The notes: a model not told the origin generated them from the sequence alone. 64,000 nt of DNA from Arthrobacter sp. ERGS1:01 (GCF_001281315.1 NZ_CP012479.1:496001-560000), one strand, 5' to 3'. Positions 37,087 to 47,485 are shown, counted from the stretch's first letter. Program-made: numbers and translations.

Positions 37087-37366
37087 GGCTTGCCTTCCTG
37101 TCGCGTTGTCGTATTTCCAACGCTAGGGAGAGGCCATTTCGGCGGCGGTCTCCGGGTGTGAAATCCCTGTGACGTTTCCCTATCAGCCTTGTGGGGCCGC
37201 CGTTAGGGCGCGGATTCCACCCAACCCTTTTGTCCATATGGTGGAGCCGGTTGTCCGACAGGCGGACAGATTGACTAAAGTTGACACGAATACCGTGAAC
37301 CGCCGTCGTCCGGATTGGTTTACCAGCACATCTTGGGGACGGCACAACAGAAAGCCGCCCACCCTT

Positions 37367-38776
37367 ATGTCTTCACCCCAACAAGCCGAGTCAGTGGTCA
37401 TTCCACCAGCCAACAGCCGGGGCCGGGTGATAGTGGCCAGCCTCATCGGCACCACGATCGAGTTCTACGACTTCTACGTCTACGCCACGGCCGCCGTCCT
37501 GGTCTTCCCCGCCTTGTTCTTCCCCAACGCCGACGCCGCCACGCAGCTGCTGAGCTCCTTCGCCATCTTTGGCGTGGCGTTCGTGGCCCGCCCGCTGGGC
37601 TCGATCGTGTTTGGCCACTTTGGCGACAAGATCGGCCGCAAGGGAACGCTCGTGGCCTCCCTGCTGACCATGGGCATCGCGACGTTCCTGATCGGCTGCC
37701 TGCCCACGGCCCTGGTCCCGGGTTGGACGTTCTGGGCGCCGGCGCTGCTGGTGGTATTCCGTTTCGCGCAGGGCCTGGCCCTGGGCGGGGAGTGGAGCGG
37801 TGCGGCCCTGCTGGCCACCGAAAACGCCCCTGCCGGCAAGCGCGCCATCTACGGCACCTTCCCCCAGCTGGGGGCTCCCATCGGCTTCATCCTGGCCAAC
37901 GCCCTCTTCCTGGCCCTCAGCTTCGGGCTGACCACCGCGCAGTTCTCCGCCTGGGGCTGGCGCATCCCGTTCCTGCTCAGCTCCGTCATGGTCATCATCG
38001 GCCTGTACGTCCGGCTGAAGCTCGTTGAAACCCCCGCCTTCCAAAAGGTCATCGACCAGGGCGAGGTGTCCAAGCTCCCCGTGGGCCGGGTCTTCAAGAC
38101 CAGCTGGCGCCCGCTGATCCTTGGCACCTTCGTCATGCTGGCCACCTATGTGCTGTTCTACCTCATGACCACGTTCACGCTGTCCTACGGCACGGCCCCC
38201 GCCACGCTTGCGGCCGCCAAGGCCAAGGCTGTTGCGGCCGGCAAGCCCATGACGGAGGCGGCCATCGACTCCTGGGTGGCCGGGCTGGGCTACACGCGCA
38301 ACGAGTTCCTGATCATGCTCATCGTCGGCGTCGTGTTCTTCGGCATCTTCACTCTGGTCTCCGGGCCGCTGGCCGAAAAGTACGGTCGCCGCAAGATGCT
38401 GCTCTGGGTCACCGGTGCCATCACCGCCTTCGGCCTGGCGTTCGTGCCGCTCTTTGGCGGCGGCATCGTGGGCGTCATGGCGCTGCTGATCATCGGCTTC
38501 ACCCTGATGGGCCTGACCTTTGGACCCATGGGTGCGCTGCTGCCCGAAATGTTCCCCACCAACGTCCGCTACACGGGATCGGCCATCAGCTACAACATGT
38601 CCAGCATCCTCGGTGCGGCCGTGGCGCCGTTCATCGCTGTGGCCCTGTGGCAGGCCGCCGGCGGCAGCCCCGTCCTGGTGGGCGTGTACCTGTCCTCCAT
38701 GGCCGTGCTGACGCTCATCGCCCTGTTCCTGATGAAGGAAACCCGCGACCTGGACTACAACGCCAACGTCAGCTGA
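37367..38776 (+). CDS. MHS-family MFS transporter
   Basis: The 469-residue protein has twelve helices and the metabolite:H+ symporter features: IGTTIEFYDFYVYATAA in helix one, GHFGDKIGRKGTL after helix two, and RFAQGLALGGEWSGAALL in helix four. Substrates in this family include shikimate, proline/betaine, alpha-ketoglutarate and citrate; I cannot choose among them. I picked the ATG at 37367 as giving the normal N-terminus; the ribosome binding site is weak, and a longer frame to 37169 is unlikely. An extra loop (AAAKAKAVAAGKPMTEAAIDSW) between helices seven and eight is common in actinobacterial members. It has its own promoter region and terminator. Confidence 0.9.
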   Translation: MSSPQQAESVVIPPANSRGRVIVASLIGTTIEFYDFYVYATAAVLVFPALFFPNADAATQLLSSFAIFGVAFVARPLGSIVFGHFGDKIGRKGTLVASLLTMGIATFLIGCLPTALVPGWTFWAPALLVVFRFAQGLALGGEWSGAALLATENAPAGKRAIYGTFPQLGAPIGFILANALFLALSFGLTTAQFSAWGWRIPFLLSSVMVIIGLYVRLKLVETPAFQKVIDQGEVSKLPVGRVFKTSWRPLILGTFVMLATYVLFYLMTTFTLSYGTAPATLAAAKAKAVAAGKPMTEAAIDSWVAGLGYTRNEFLIMLIVGVVFFGIFTLVSGPLAEKYGRRKMLLWVTGAITAFGLAFVPLFGGGIVGVMALLIIGFTLMGLTFGPMGALLPEMFPTNVRYTGSAISYNMSSILGAAVAPFIAVALWQAAGGSPVLVGVYLSSMAVLTLIALFLMKETRDLDYNANVS

Positions 38777-38808
38777 CGCCTACTCCTCCCCGACCAGGAC
38801 CCAATAGC

Positions 38809-38860
38809 AAAAGGTCCCGGCGGGCTCGACCAGTCATGGCCGATCCCACCGGGACCTTTT
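38809..38860. terminator. Bidirectional terminator between the MHS transporter and the carboxylase gene
   Basis: AAAAGGTCCCGGCGGG (38809-38824) pairs with CCCACCGGGACCTTTT (38845-38860), with one mismatch, and a 20-nt loop. The A-run and T-run ends suit termination on both strands. Confidence 0.88.
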
Positions 38861-38872
38861 TGCGTGTGCGGT

Positions 38873-40669
38873 TTAGTCCTCGATCGTGGCGAGGACTGCG
38901 CCGGCGGAGACGGTGTCGCCCGCGGCGGCGCTCAGGCCCGTCACGGTGCCGGAGCGGTGCGCGGTGAGCGGCTGCTCCATCTTCATGGCCTCCAGGACCA
39001 CGATGAGGTCGCCCTCGGCCACGACGTCGCCGTCGGCCACGGCCACCTTCACGATGGTGCCCTGCATGGGGGAAGTCAGCGCGTTGCCGTTCGCTGCGGC
39101 CGGACCGGAGGTGCGTCCGCGGCCGGCCTTCTTGGCCTTCTTGGCGCCGGCGGCGCGTGCCGTGCCAACAGCCAACGACGCCGGCAGCGTCACCTCAAGG
39201 CGCTTGCCGCCAACCTCGACGGTGACGCTTTGGCGGGTGCCGTCGTCGTCCGCGGTGCCGGTGCCTGCGAGGTCGAAGGCGGGGAGGGTGTTGTTGAACT
39301 CGGTTTCGATCCAGCGGGTGTGGATGCTGAACGGGGCGTCGCCGGCGGGGGCGAACGCGGGGTCCACCACCACGACGCGGTCGAACGGCAGGACCGTGGG
39401 GATGCCGCCGATTTCCATTTCCGCCAGTGCACGGCTGGCGCGCTCCAGGGCCTGGCGGCGGGTGGCGCCGGTGACGATCAGCTTTGCCAGCATGGAGTCG
39501 AAGTTGCCGCCGATCACTTCGCCGACCTCGACGCCGGAGTCGACGCGCACGCCCGGGCCGGTGGGCAGTTTCAGCGAGGTGACGACGCCGGGGGCGGGCA
39601 TGAAGCCGCGGCCCGGGTCTTCGCCGTTGATGCGGAACTCGAAGGAGTGGCCGCGGATTTCGGGGTCGCCATAGCCGAGTTCCTCGCCGCGGGCCAGCCG
39701 GAACTGCTCGCGGACCAGATCGATGCCGGAGATTTCCTCGGAGATGGTGTGTTCCACCTGGAGGCGGGTGTTGACCTCGAGGAAGGAGATGGTGCCATCG
39801 GTGCCCACCAGGAACTCGCAGGTGCCGGCGCCCTGGTACTTGGCTTCCTTCATGATCGCCTTGGAGGCCTCGTACAGGCGGGCGTTCTGCTCGGCGCTCA
39901 GGAACGGCGCGGGGGCCTCCTCGACGAGCTTCTGATTGCGGCGCTGCAGCGAGCAGTCGCGGGTCGAAATGACCACGACGTTGCCCGCCGCGTCCGCCAG
40001 GCACTGGGTTTCGACGTGCCGGGGGGAGTCGAGGAAGCGTTCGACGAAGCACTCGCCGCGACCAAACGCGGCCACGGCCTCGCGGACGGCGGATTCGTAC
40101 AGTTCGGGGATTTCCTCGCGGTTGCGGACCACCTTGATGCCGCGTCCGCCACCACCGTAGGCCGCCTTGATGGCCAGGGGCAGGCCGAATTCGTCGGCGA
40201 AGTCGAGAACTTCCTGGGTGGATTCCACCGGGTTCTTGGTGCCGGGAACCAGCGGGGCGCCCACCTTTTCGGCGATGTGGCGGGCCTGGACCTTGTCGCC
40301 CAGTGCCGCGATGGCGGCGGGGGACGGGCCGATCCAGATCAGGCCGGCGTCGATAACCTTCTGGGCGAAGTCGGCGTTTTCGGCCAGGAAGCCGTAGCCG
40401 GGGTGGACGGCGTCGGCGCCGGCAGCGGCCGCTGCGGCGAGCACCTTGTCCATGTCCAGGTAGGAGTCTGCGGCCGTGGCACCGCCGAGGGCGAAGGCCT
40501 CGTCGGCCAGGCGGACGTGCAATGCCTCGCGATCCGGGTCTGCGTAGACTGCCACGGATGCGATTCCCTCATCGCGGGCCGCCCGGATGATGCGGACGGC
40601 AATTTCGCCGCGGTTGGCAATCAGGACTTTGGTGAGCGTGGTTGCACCGCTTGGCTGTGAGTTGGTCAC
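38873..40669 (-). CDS. Acyl-CoA carboxylase alpha subunit (biotin carboxylase plus BCCP)
   Basis: The 598-residue protein carries the biotin carboxylase domain ([22 protein letters not shown]-grasp loop [28 protein letters not shown]) and a C-terminal biotinyl domain with EAMKMEQP. It carboxylates biotin for acetyl-CoA or propionyl-CoA carboxylase; the beta and epsilon subunits are at 59.4-61.2 kb and the biotin ligase at 61.4 kb. A Lys/Ala-rich linker ([12 protein letters not shown]) joins the domains. The GTG at 40669 has AGGAG about 8 nt upstream. Size and layout match AccA3-type subunits. Confidence 0.95.
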   Translation of the reverse strand: MTNSQPSGATTLTKVLIANRGEIAVRIIRAARDEGIASVAVYADPDREALHVRLADEAFALGGATAADSYLDMDKVLAAAAAAGADAVHPGYGFLAENADFAQKVIDAGLIWIGPSPAAIAALGDKVQARHIAEKVGAPLVPGTKNPVESTQEVLDFADEFGLPLAIKAAYGGGGRGIKVVRNREEIPELYESAVREAVAAFGRGECFVERFLDSPRHVETQCLADAAGNVVVISTRDCSLQRRNQKLVEEAPAPFLSAEQNARLYEASKAIMKEAKYQGAGTCEFLVGTDGTISFLEVNTRLQVEHTISEEISGIDLVREQFRLARGEELGYGDPEIRGHSFEFRINGEDPGRGFMPAPGVVTSLKLPTGPGVRVDSGVEVGEVIGGNFDSMLAKLIVTGATRRQALERASRALAEMEIGGIPTVLPFDRVVVVDPAFAPAGDAPFSIHTRWIETEFNNTLPAFDLAGTGTADDDGTRQSVTVEVGGKRLEVTLPASLAVGTARAAGAKKAKKAGRGRTSGPAAANGNALTSPMQGTIVKVAVADGDVVAEGDLIVVLEAMKMEQPLTAHRSGTVTGLSAAAGDTVSAGAVLATIED

Positions 40670-40800
40670 ACGAGACTCCTTCTATTCTTCGCAAGAGCCT
40701 AGCGTGATTGTGAGGTTTTAGCCCATACATCATGCTGTTTCGGCGTGTGCGGCCATGATCTTTTGTGGGGTATCTACAAATTGTGACGAGGCCGGCCTTA

Positions 40801-41121
40801 TTAAGCGCCGGCGATCCGTCGCAGCGTGTCCAGATGCCGCGCCCATGCAGTTTTGCCGTCGACCGTCAGTTTGGCCGAGGTGCGCGGGAACTTGCCCACG
40901 AACGCTTTCTTGATCGCCACAAAACCGGCTTTTTCCAGCACGGCCAGTTGCTTGCTCAACACGGAATCGCTGACCTGCACCGTGGCGCGGATGTCCTTGA
41001 AATCCATGGATTCGGCGTGGTCCAGGGCTGCCATGATGGAGAACCGTACGGGTTGGTGCAGAATTTCGCTCAGTTCCAGGCGCGGATGCGGCTCTGTGCT
41101 GTTGTCCTGGTCCTGGCTCAT
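40801..41121 (-). CDS. Winged-helix transcriptional regulator
   Basis: The 106-residue protein is a single winged helix: LSEILHQPVRFSIMAALDHAESMDFKDIRATVQVSDSVLSKQLAVLEKAGFVAIKKAFVGKFPRTSAKLT in outline, with the recognition helix near DSVLSKQLAVLE. It belongs to the MarR/ArsR-like group often paired with small membrane proteins in actinobacteria. The ATG overlaps the stop of the upstream membrane-protein gene by 4 bp. Two AAGTACTT palindromes in the shared promoter at 41607-41635 are likely operators for autoregulation. The signal is unknown; no metal-binding Cys is present. Confidence 0.88.
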   Translation of the reverse strand: MSQDQDNSTEPHPRLELSEILHQPVRFSIMAALDHAESMDFKDIRATVQVSDSVLSKQLAVLEKAGFVAIKKAFVGKFPRTSAKLTVDGKTAWARHLDTLRRIAGA

Positions 41122-41561
41122 GCGCGCAGCTCACGGAATGCTGCGGCGAGTCCGACGGCGGCCAAAACGGCGGCGGCCGATGCGTAGTAGGCGATGCTGC
41201 CGTTGCGGAAGGCCAGAACGCCGATGGTTAGTGCCGCAGCGTACAGCGCAAAGTAGACAAAAAGCGAGGTGAGGAACCTCTTGGTGTAGCCGGCCTTGGT
41301 GGACAACTGGAACATGGGCCAGATGAAGGCGGTGAGGCATGCCCAGACCGCCACCGAAATGGTGAGCAGCGGGGCGCCGTAGCCCGTGTGGGCCACAATG
41401 TGCAGGCCGATCATGAGCATGGAGCCAATGATGGCCAGGCTCGTGAAGGTCATGGCAGTGGGCCAGCTGGCTGCGCTGGTGGCAGAGGTGCCGATACTTT
41501 GGGCTTTCGCCAGGAGTTCCTGCGCCTCTGCGGCCGATGGGGTGCCGTTTGCTTCGCTCAT
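41118..41561 (-). CDS. Four-helix membrane protein paired with a winged-helix regulator
   Basis: The 147-residue protein has a polar N-terminal 30 residues and four hydrophobic helices (TFTSLAIIGSMLMIGLHIVA, LLTISVAVWACLTAFIWPMF, FVYFALYAAALTIGVLAF, SAAAVLAAVGLAAAF). It is not one of the enzymes I recognise. It is the first gene of a two-gene operon with the regulator at 40801, transcribed from a promoter with TTGACG and TATGCT hexamers at 41600-41629. Such pairs may sense membrane or cell-envelope state, but this is a guess. Confidence 0.8.
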   Translation of the reverse strand: MSEANGTPSAAEAQELLAKAQSIGTSATSAASWPTAMTFTSLAIIGSMLMIGLHIVAHTGYGAPLLTISVAVWACLTAFIWPMFQLSTKAGYTKRFLTSLFVYFALYAAALTIGVLAFRNGSIAYYASAAAVLAAVGLAAAFRELRA

Positions 41562-41599
41562 GATGGGCCTTTCGCTGGTGTACTTGAGGTGGTGTCATC

Positions 41600-41635
41600 A
41601 GCATATGAAAGTACTTTCTATTGCGTCAAGTACTT
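41600..41635 (-). promoter_or_regulatory. Promoter and palindromic operators of the membrane protein/regulator operon
   Basis: On the minus strand a -35 TTGACG (41624-41629) and -10 TATGCT (41600-41605) are 18 bp apart. A perfect palindrome GAAAGTACTTTC lies in the spacer (41607-41618), and a second AAGTACTT (41628-41635) overlaps the -35. Binding there would block polymerase, fitting autorepression by the 40801 regulator. Confidence 0.7.
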
Positions 41636-41649
41636 TCGTGATCCGGTTT

Positions 41650-41786
41650 TCTAATGCGCAGTGTTCCCGGCGCGGCGTTGCGCAGCCCCCGTGTGTGCGC
41701 AAGGCATGCGGGCGAGTCCTGCGCATAAGAAAAGCCCCGTGGGCCATGCGCCGAACCCGCGGCGAGTCCTGCTCATGGGGGAAGTC
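41650..41786. repeat. Repeat-rich intergenic segment downstream of maf
   Basis: GGCGAGTCCTGCGCATAAG (about 41710-41728) recurs nearby as GGCGAGTCCTGCTCAT (about 41761-41776), and TGCGCATAAG is shared with the hairpin at 29367. Several GCGCA-containing half-sites suggest degraded copies of the dispersed palindrome family. No gene is present. Confidence 0.55.
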
Positions 41787-42404
41787 CTAGGCCCACAAGT
41801 CCGTGATGGACACCCCTGTTTTGGCCAGCAGGCGGCGCAGCGTGGAAAGGGACAGCCCCACCACGGTGTGCGGATCTCCGTCCACGCCGGTGATGAACGC
41901 CCCGGCCAGGCCGTCAATCGTGAACGCGCCGGCTACCTGGAGCGGTTCGCCCGTCGCCACGTAGGCGTCAATCTCCGCATCGGATACCTCCTCGAAGCTG
42001 ACCACGGCGCTGGTGAGCTCTCCGTGCCCAAAGTCAGGGCCGGCGTCGGACTTGGCAATGAGCCAGTGGCCCGTGTGCAGCGTGCCGGAGGAGCCGCGCA
42101 TCATGCGCCAGCGGTCGCGCGCCACCTCGGGCTCCCAGGGCTTGCCGTAGGGCTCGCCGGCAAATTCAAAGACGGAGTCGCAGCCAAGCACCAAGCCGTC
42201 CGTGACCGTGGCGGCAACGGCCTCCGCCTTGGCACGGGCCAGCAGCAGGGCCGTCTGGGCCGGGCTGACGGGGCCGGCGGCTGCCGTCACGGCGTCCTCG
42301 TCAACGTCGGAGACCAGGACGCGGTGTGTGATGCCGGCGTCCGTCAGCAACTTGGCGCGGGACGGGGAGGCGGAGGCGAGGATCAGCTGTGCGTCGGAGG
42401 TCAT
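41787..42404 (-). CDS. maf: Maf family nucleotide pyrophosphatase
   Basis: The 205-residue enzyme hydrolyses non-canonical or modified nucleoside triphosphates. It has the Maf start LILASASPSRAKLLTDAG, the segment GLVLGCDSVFEFAG with the catalytic Asp, and the C-terminal AGAFTIDGLAGAFI and VVGLSLSTLRRLL. The ATG at 42404 gives the standard length. It sits between the carboxylase alpha-subunit region and a divergent methyltransferase; in many actinobacteria maf is part of the acyl-CoA carboxylase cluster. Confidence 0.95.
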   Translation of the reverse strand: MTSDAQLILASASPSRAKLLTDAGITHRVLVSDVDEDAVTAAAGPVSPAQTALLLARAKAEAVAATVTDGLVLGCDSVFEFAGEPYGKPWEPEVARDRWRMMRGSSGTLHTGHWLIAKSDAGPDFGHGELTSAVVSFEEVSDAEIDAYVATGEPLQVAGAFTIDGLAGAFITGVDGDPHTVVGLSLSTLRRLLAKTGVSITDLWA

Positions 42405-42465
42405 GCCTCAAGCCTAAAGGTCAGGTGGTGCCCGGCGCGGCGCGGGCTTGCCGGGGCCCGCGCAC

Positions 42466-42471
42466 TAGGCT
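42466..42471 (+). promoter_or_regulatory. -10 hexamer of a likely leaderless promoter (methyltransferase)
   Basis: TAGGCT is followed by 7 nt and the ATG at 42479, without a ribosome binding site. The same arrangement precedes birA (TAGGAT at 61408). Confidence 0.6.
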
Positions 42472-42478
42472 TGGTTCC

Positions 42479-43237
42479 ATGCGCAAAAGTTTTGACGAGC
42501 TCGTGGCCGAGGCGACCGCCGTGTCAGTGGACGGCTGGGATTTTTCCTGGCTGGACGGACGGGCACTCGAGGAACGGCCGCCGTGGGGCTACCAACAGCT
42601 GATGGCGCAACGGATGGCGGCGGCGCGGGCATCCCTTGACCTGCAGACCGGCGGCGGAGAGGTGCTGGCCGGCGCCGCCGTTGTGCCACCCCTGGCCGTC
42701 GCCACGGAAGGCTGGCCGCCCAACGTGGCCGTCGCCGCCAGGCTCCTGCACCCGCGCGGCATTGTGGTGGTTGCCGACAACGACGAACCTCCGCTGCCCT
42801 TTGCGGGCGATTCCTTTGACCTTGTTACCAGCCGCCACCCGGTCAAGGCCTGGTGGACGGAGATCCACCGGGTGCTGGAATCCGGCGGGACGTATTTGTC
42901 CCAGCAGGTGGGTCCGGCCAGCGTGTTTGAACTCGTGGAGTTCTTCCTGGGTACCCAACCGGAATCGGTGCGCCGGGGCCGGCACTGGGACGACGCCGTC
43001 GCTGACGCCACCGCCGCGGGCCTGGAAGTGGTGGACCTCCAAACGGCGTCCCTGCGGACCGAGTTTTACGACATTGGCGCCGTGATCTACTTCCTGCGCA
43101 AGGTCATCTGGATGGTGCCCGGATTTACCGTGGAGGAGCACGAGGGGAAGCTGCGCGAACTGCATGCGATCATCGAGCGTGACGGCAAGTTCTCCGCCAC
43201 CACCACCCGGTTCCTCATCGAGGCCCGCAAGCCCTAG
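42479..43237 (+). CDS. SAM-dependent class I methyltransferase
   Basis: The 252-residue protein has a Rossmann-type methyltransferase core (AVATEGWPPNVAVAARLLHPRG, VVVADNDEPPLPFAGDSFDLVTSRHP, EIHRVLESGGTYLSQQVG). The binding-site order is that of the Methyltransf_11 family, though the glycine-rich motif I (normally xExGxGxG) is replaced by LAVATEGWPPN, which is unusual. The substrate is unknown. It is divergent from maf, appears leaderless, and its TAG stop shares bases with the stop of the convergent DUF779 gene. Confidence 0.85.
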   Translation: MRKSFDELVAEATAVSVDGWDFSWLDGRALEERPPWGYQQLMAQRMAAARASLDLQTGGGEVLAGAAVVPPLAVATEGWPPNVAVAARLLHPRGIVVVADNDEPPLPFAGDSFDLVTSRHPVKAWWTEIHRVLESGGTYLSQQVGPASVFELVEFFLGTQPESVRRGRHWDDAVADATAAGLEVVDLQTASLRTEFYDIGAVIYFLRKVIWMVPGFTVEEHEGKLRELHAIIERDGKFSATTTRFLIEARKP

Positions 43238-43647
43238 GTCGCGGGGGTGAACCCATTCACCAGCCTGGAGCGGATCAGGAAGCGCTTGCCCTCCGGGGCC
43301 TCGACCGAGAAGCCACTGCCGCGCCCCGCCACGACGTCGACCGTCAAGTGGGTGTGCGACCAGTAGTTGAACTGCTCTTTCGACATCCAAAATTCCAACG
43401 GCCCGCATTCGGGCAGTTCAAAGAGCCCCAGTAGGACGTCGGCCTCGGCCGTGATGAACTCTCCGGCTGGGTAGCACATGGGGGAGGAGCCGTCGCAGCA
43501 GCCTCCCGACTGGTGGAACATGAGCGGGCCGTGGATGCCCCACATCTTTTGCAAAAGTTCGACGGCGGTCCCCGTCAGCGCGACCCGTGGCTCGGTCTCG
43601 CCCAGGATGGTGATGGCGGCATCCAGGACATCACTCGCACTGGCCAT
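43234..43647 (-). CDS. DUF779 family protein
   Basis: The 137-residue protein matches DUF779, small proteins usually encoded next to aldehyde dehydrogenases. A Cys-rich motif GGCCDGSSPMC (near residues 48-58) could bind metal or be redox active. The C-terminal half includes FWMSKEQFNYWSHTHLTVDV. AAGGAGCAG precedes the ATG at 43647; a frame extending to 43797 is made of 32-bp tandem repeats and is not part of the gene. It lies downstream of the aldehyde dehydrogenase on the same strand with 166 bp of repeats between. The function is unknown. Confidence 0.9.
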   Translation of the reverse strand: MASASDVLDAAITILGETEPRVALTGTAVELLQKMWGIHGPLMFHQSGGCCDGSSPMCYPAGEFITAEADVLLGLFELPECGPLEFWMSKEQFNYWSHTHLTVDVVAGRGSGFSVEAPEGKRFLIRSRLVNGFTPAT

Positions 43648-43671
43648 TGGACTGCTCCTTGTGGATTGGAC

Positions 43672-43764
43672 GGAAAGTGCGCCAAAAGTGATACGGCGTC
43701 GGGGGAAAGTGCGCCAAAGGTGATACGGCGTCGGGGGAAAGTGCGCCAAAGGTGATACGGCGTC
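43672..43764. repeat. 32-bp direct tandem repeat, three copies
   Basis: The unit begins GGAAAGTGCGCCAAAGGTGA and ends TACGGCGTCGGG. Copies lie at 43672-43703, 43704-43735 and 43736-43764; the last is cut at 29 bp. The first differs by one base (AAAAGT versus AAAGGT). The array lies between the aldehyde dehydrogenase and DUF779 genes. Confidence 0.92.
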
Positions 43765-43767
43765 GAA

Positions 43768-43803
43768 CGGTGGTTGAGCCTGCCGAAACAGGCCCAACCA
43801 CCG
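43768..43803. terminator. Hairpin after the aldehyde dehydrogenase gene, related to the dispersed repeat
   Basis: CGGTGGTTGAGCCTG pairs with CAGGCCCAACCACCG with one mismatch around a 6-nt loop (CCGAAA). Its arm matches the GGTGGTTGAGCCTGTCGA-type repeat found at 3513, 17872, 24274 and 55390. It may attenuate transcription into DUF779. Confidence 0.6.
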
Positions 43804-43813
43804 CGCCCGGGGT

Positions 43814-45337
<1,524 letters not shown>

Positions 45338-45435
45338 GGCTGTTACTCCTCTGCGTGGGGGACGTCGGTGTCCTTGCCCAGAAGCGTACGTGCTGCAACG
45401 TTGCAGCTACGTTGCATGCCCGGATCCGCCCGGCG

Positions 45436-46716
45436 TCAGGCCTCCCGCGCCTCCAGATGGGCGACGACGGCGGCCCGCCGGGGTGAGCGCGGCGGCAGCA
45501 GGCGCAGGGCACAGTGCCAGGCCTCGGCGTCGTCCGCGGCCTCGGGAAGCTGCAGGTAGGCCAGCACCACCTCGGGGCTCGCATCGTTGAGGATGGCCTC
45601 GCGCAGGAGCAGCCCCACCCGGGTGCGCAGGGTTCCGATGGCCGGGGCCTGGGACCTGGGCAGGACCTCGCCGCGGTAAATGTTCAGGGCCAGCCGGTGG
45701 GCGCCGCGATCAAGGTAGCTGAGCACCTGGTCCGCGTCCACCACGAGGGAACGCGGCAGCCGGTAGGGGCGGGATTCGGGCACCAGGCTGGGGGTGTGCC
45801 GGTGCAGCAGACGGCGCAGCCGGACCATCTCGGCCCGGATGCTCGTCAGGGAGGTCCCGTCCGGGTACACCATGGCGGTCAGTTCCTCCGCGCTCAGGCC
45901 GTTGGGGTGCAGGGCCAGCATGGTGAGGATTTCGGTGTGCCGTTCACTGAGCGTGATGGCCTCGCCGGCAAGGTGCAGCAGGCCCTGTTCGCGGCCCAGG
46001 ACCTGCAGGCTGTCCCGGTAGAGGGGTTTGACGCCGGACGATCCGGCGGTTCCGGCGGCTGACCTGCTTGCCGTTCTCGCGGGCCGGGGCGTGCCGCGCC
46101 CGGCGGAGGCCAGGCGTTCCAGGCGCTGGATGCGCAATTGGGCTTCCGCGGCCGCCACCGTGGCCTGGACCAGGGACAAAGTGTTGGTGCCCACCGCCCT
46201 GGCGTCGCCGGTGATGTCCACGACGCCCAACAGGCTGCCGGAGTCCGGGTCGTGGACCGGGACGGCCGTGCAGCTCCACGAGTGCACGGCGGGGCTGAAA
46301 TGTTCCTCGCCCATGATTTGCACGCTTCGTCCAAGCACCAATGCGGTGCCGGGCGCGCTGGTTCCCACGGTTGTCTCCGACCAGTCGGCGCCCGTGGCGA
46401 AATTAATGGCCTCGCCGTGCCGACGTGCGGAGGCGTCCCCCTCCACCCACAACAGCCTGCCGTGCTCGTCTCCCACGGCGACCAAGAGCCCCGTGTCGTG
46501 GCTCGGTTGGACCAGCAATTGTTGGATGACGGGCATGATCGCGGCCAGGGGATGGTTGCGCCGGAACTCCGCCAGTTCGCGATTTTCCCACACGAGCGGC
46601 GGGGCGGCCGCCTCCGGCGAGGCCAACGTGTCCAGGGAACGCTGCCAGGATTCACGGACCAGCTCCCGCACGGGGGCATGGCCCGGCCCGGTCAGCACGG
46701 GATGCATCGGGGACAT
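45436..46716 (-). CDS. GAF-domain transcriptional regulator
   Basis: The 426-residue protein starts with an AcoR-like region (REPLVRESWQRSL-like VRELVRESWQRSLDTL) and a GAF domain (residues about 70-210; DTGLLVAVGDEHGRLLWVEGD, GADWSETTVGTSAPGTALVLG, EEHFSPAVHSWSCTAVPVHDP). The C-terminus has a winged-helix region (ITLSERHTEILTMLALHPNGLSAEELTAMVYPDG) in place of the AAA+ and Fis domains of true AcoR. It therefore belongs to the sigma-54-independent actinobacterial group that controls adjacent alcohol or aldehyde oxidation genes. CAGGAGATTTC precedes the ATG. The aldehyde dehydrogenase follows after about 100 bp. Confidence 0.88.
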   Translation of the reverse strand: MSPMHPVLTGPGHAPVRELVRESWQRSLDTLASPEAAAPPLVWENRELAEFRRNHPLAAIMPVIQQLLVQPSHDTGLLVAVGDEHGRLLWVEGDASARRHGEAINFATGADWSETTVGTSAPGTALVLGRSVQIMGEEHFSPAVHSWSCTAVPVHDPDSGSLLGVVDITGDARAVGTNTLSLVQATVAAAEAQLRIQRLERLASAGRGTPRPARTASRSAAGTAGSSGVKPLYRDSLQVLGREQGLLHLAGEAITLSERHTEILTMLALHPNGLSAEELTAMVYPDGTSLTSIRAEMVRLRRLLHRHTPSLVPESRPYRLPRSLVVDADQVLSYLDRGAHRLALNIYRGEVLPRSQAPAIGTLRTRVGLLLREAILNDASPEVVLAYLQLPEAADDAEAWHCALRLLPPRSPRRAAVVAHLEAREA

Positions 46717-46833
46717 GAAATCTCCTGGGCCAGTAAGTCCGGGCCATTGACATCGACGGGTGGGCGGGCTGGGCAGTCGGGGACCTGCGAAGGCCGCATG
46801 GTGTGACTCACAGCATAGTTGATAAGGGGTGCC

Positions 46834-47301
46834 CTAGTGCCGCCTCGAGTCGTCGATGAAGGACACCTTTGCCACATACTGCCGGTACAGGGCAACGGCG
46901 TTGTCGGTGGACATGTGCCCAAACGTCAAAGCGGCTTCGAGGCCGTCCAACTCGGCATTGCAGGCCTCCGCCGCCGAAACCTGGGAGGCCACGTTCTGTG
47001 AGTTGGCAAGGTTTGTTGCCAGCGCGGCGGCGAGGGACAGCAGCACCGCGGCCAGGCACAGGATGCGCCAGACGATCGAATCGTCGCCCAGTGAAAAGAT
47101 GCCCTGGACGGCCACTGTGAACCGCGAGCCGCCGGCGGCCGGCCCAACCGTGGCGAGGGCCGCCAGGGCGCTGCCCACGATGCTGATGTAAACGAGCCGT
47201 CTCCGCCGCGGCCGGGCGGTGCTGAGGAAGGCCTTGACGGCCGATCTGCGCTGCTCAATTCGCACGGAGAGCTCCTGGCGTGCCTGCGGATCCTCACTCA
47301 C
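46834..47301 (-). CDS. Two-helix membrane protein of unknown function
   Basis: The 155-residue protein has a charged N-terminus (EQRRSAVKAFLSTARPRRRR), two membrane helices (LVYISIVGSALAALATVG and ILCLAAVLLSLAAALATNLA) and a polar helical C-terminus (EACNAELDGLEAALTFG). I do not recognise a named family; similar small SLATT-like proteins exist, in which two helices are followed by a cytoplasmic helix, and that is a possible assignment. The GTG at 47301 has GGGAGG a few nt upstream. It stands alone between the GAF regulator and the MMPL terminator. Confidence 0.72.
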   Translation of the reverse strand: MSEDPQARQELSVRIEQRRSAVKAFLSTARPRRRRLVYISIVGSALAALATVGPAAGGSRFTVAVQGIFSLGDDSIVWRILCLAAVLLSLAAALATNLANSQNVASQVSAAEACNAELDGLEAALTFGHMSTDNAVALYRQYVAKVSFIDDSRRH

Positions 47302-47485
47302 GGTATTCCTCCCGGCGCCTCGGGTGGGGCATGTGCCTCCAATTGTGGCAGTCCGCCAGCCGCCTGTACATGGAATCCGGTCCGAGGTGTGTGCATGGGC
47401 TTGTGCGGCGGACGACGGCGCCGGGAGCGTCTGGGAACGGAGCCCGGAGAGCGGCGGGGAGAGTGTCACTTAAAGACCGGAGGCA

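Noticed and set aside
43672..43764. CRISPR array
   Set aside because: The 32-bp units are contiguous with no spacers, and no cas gene is present.
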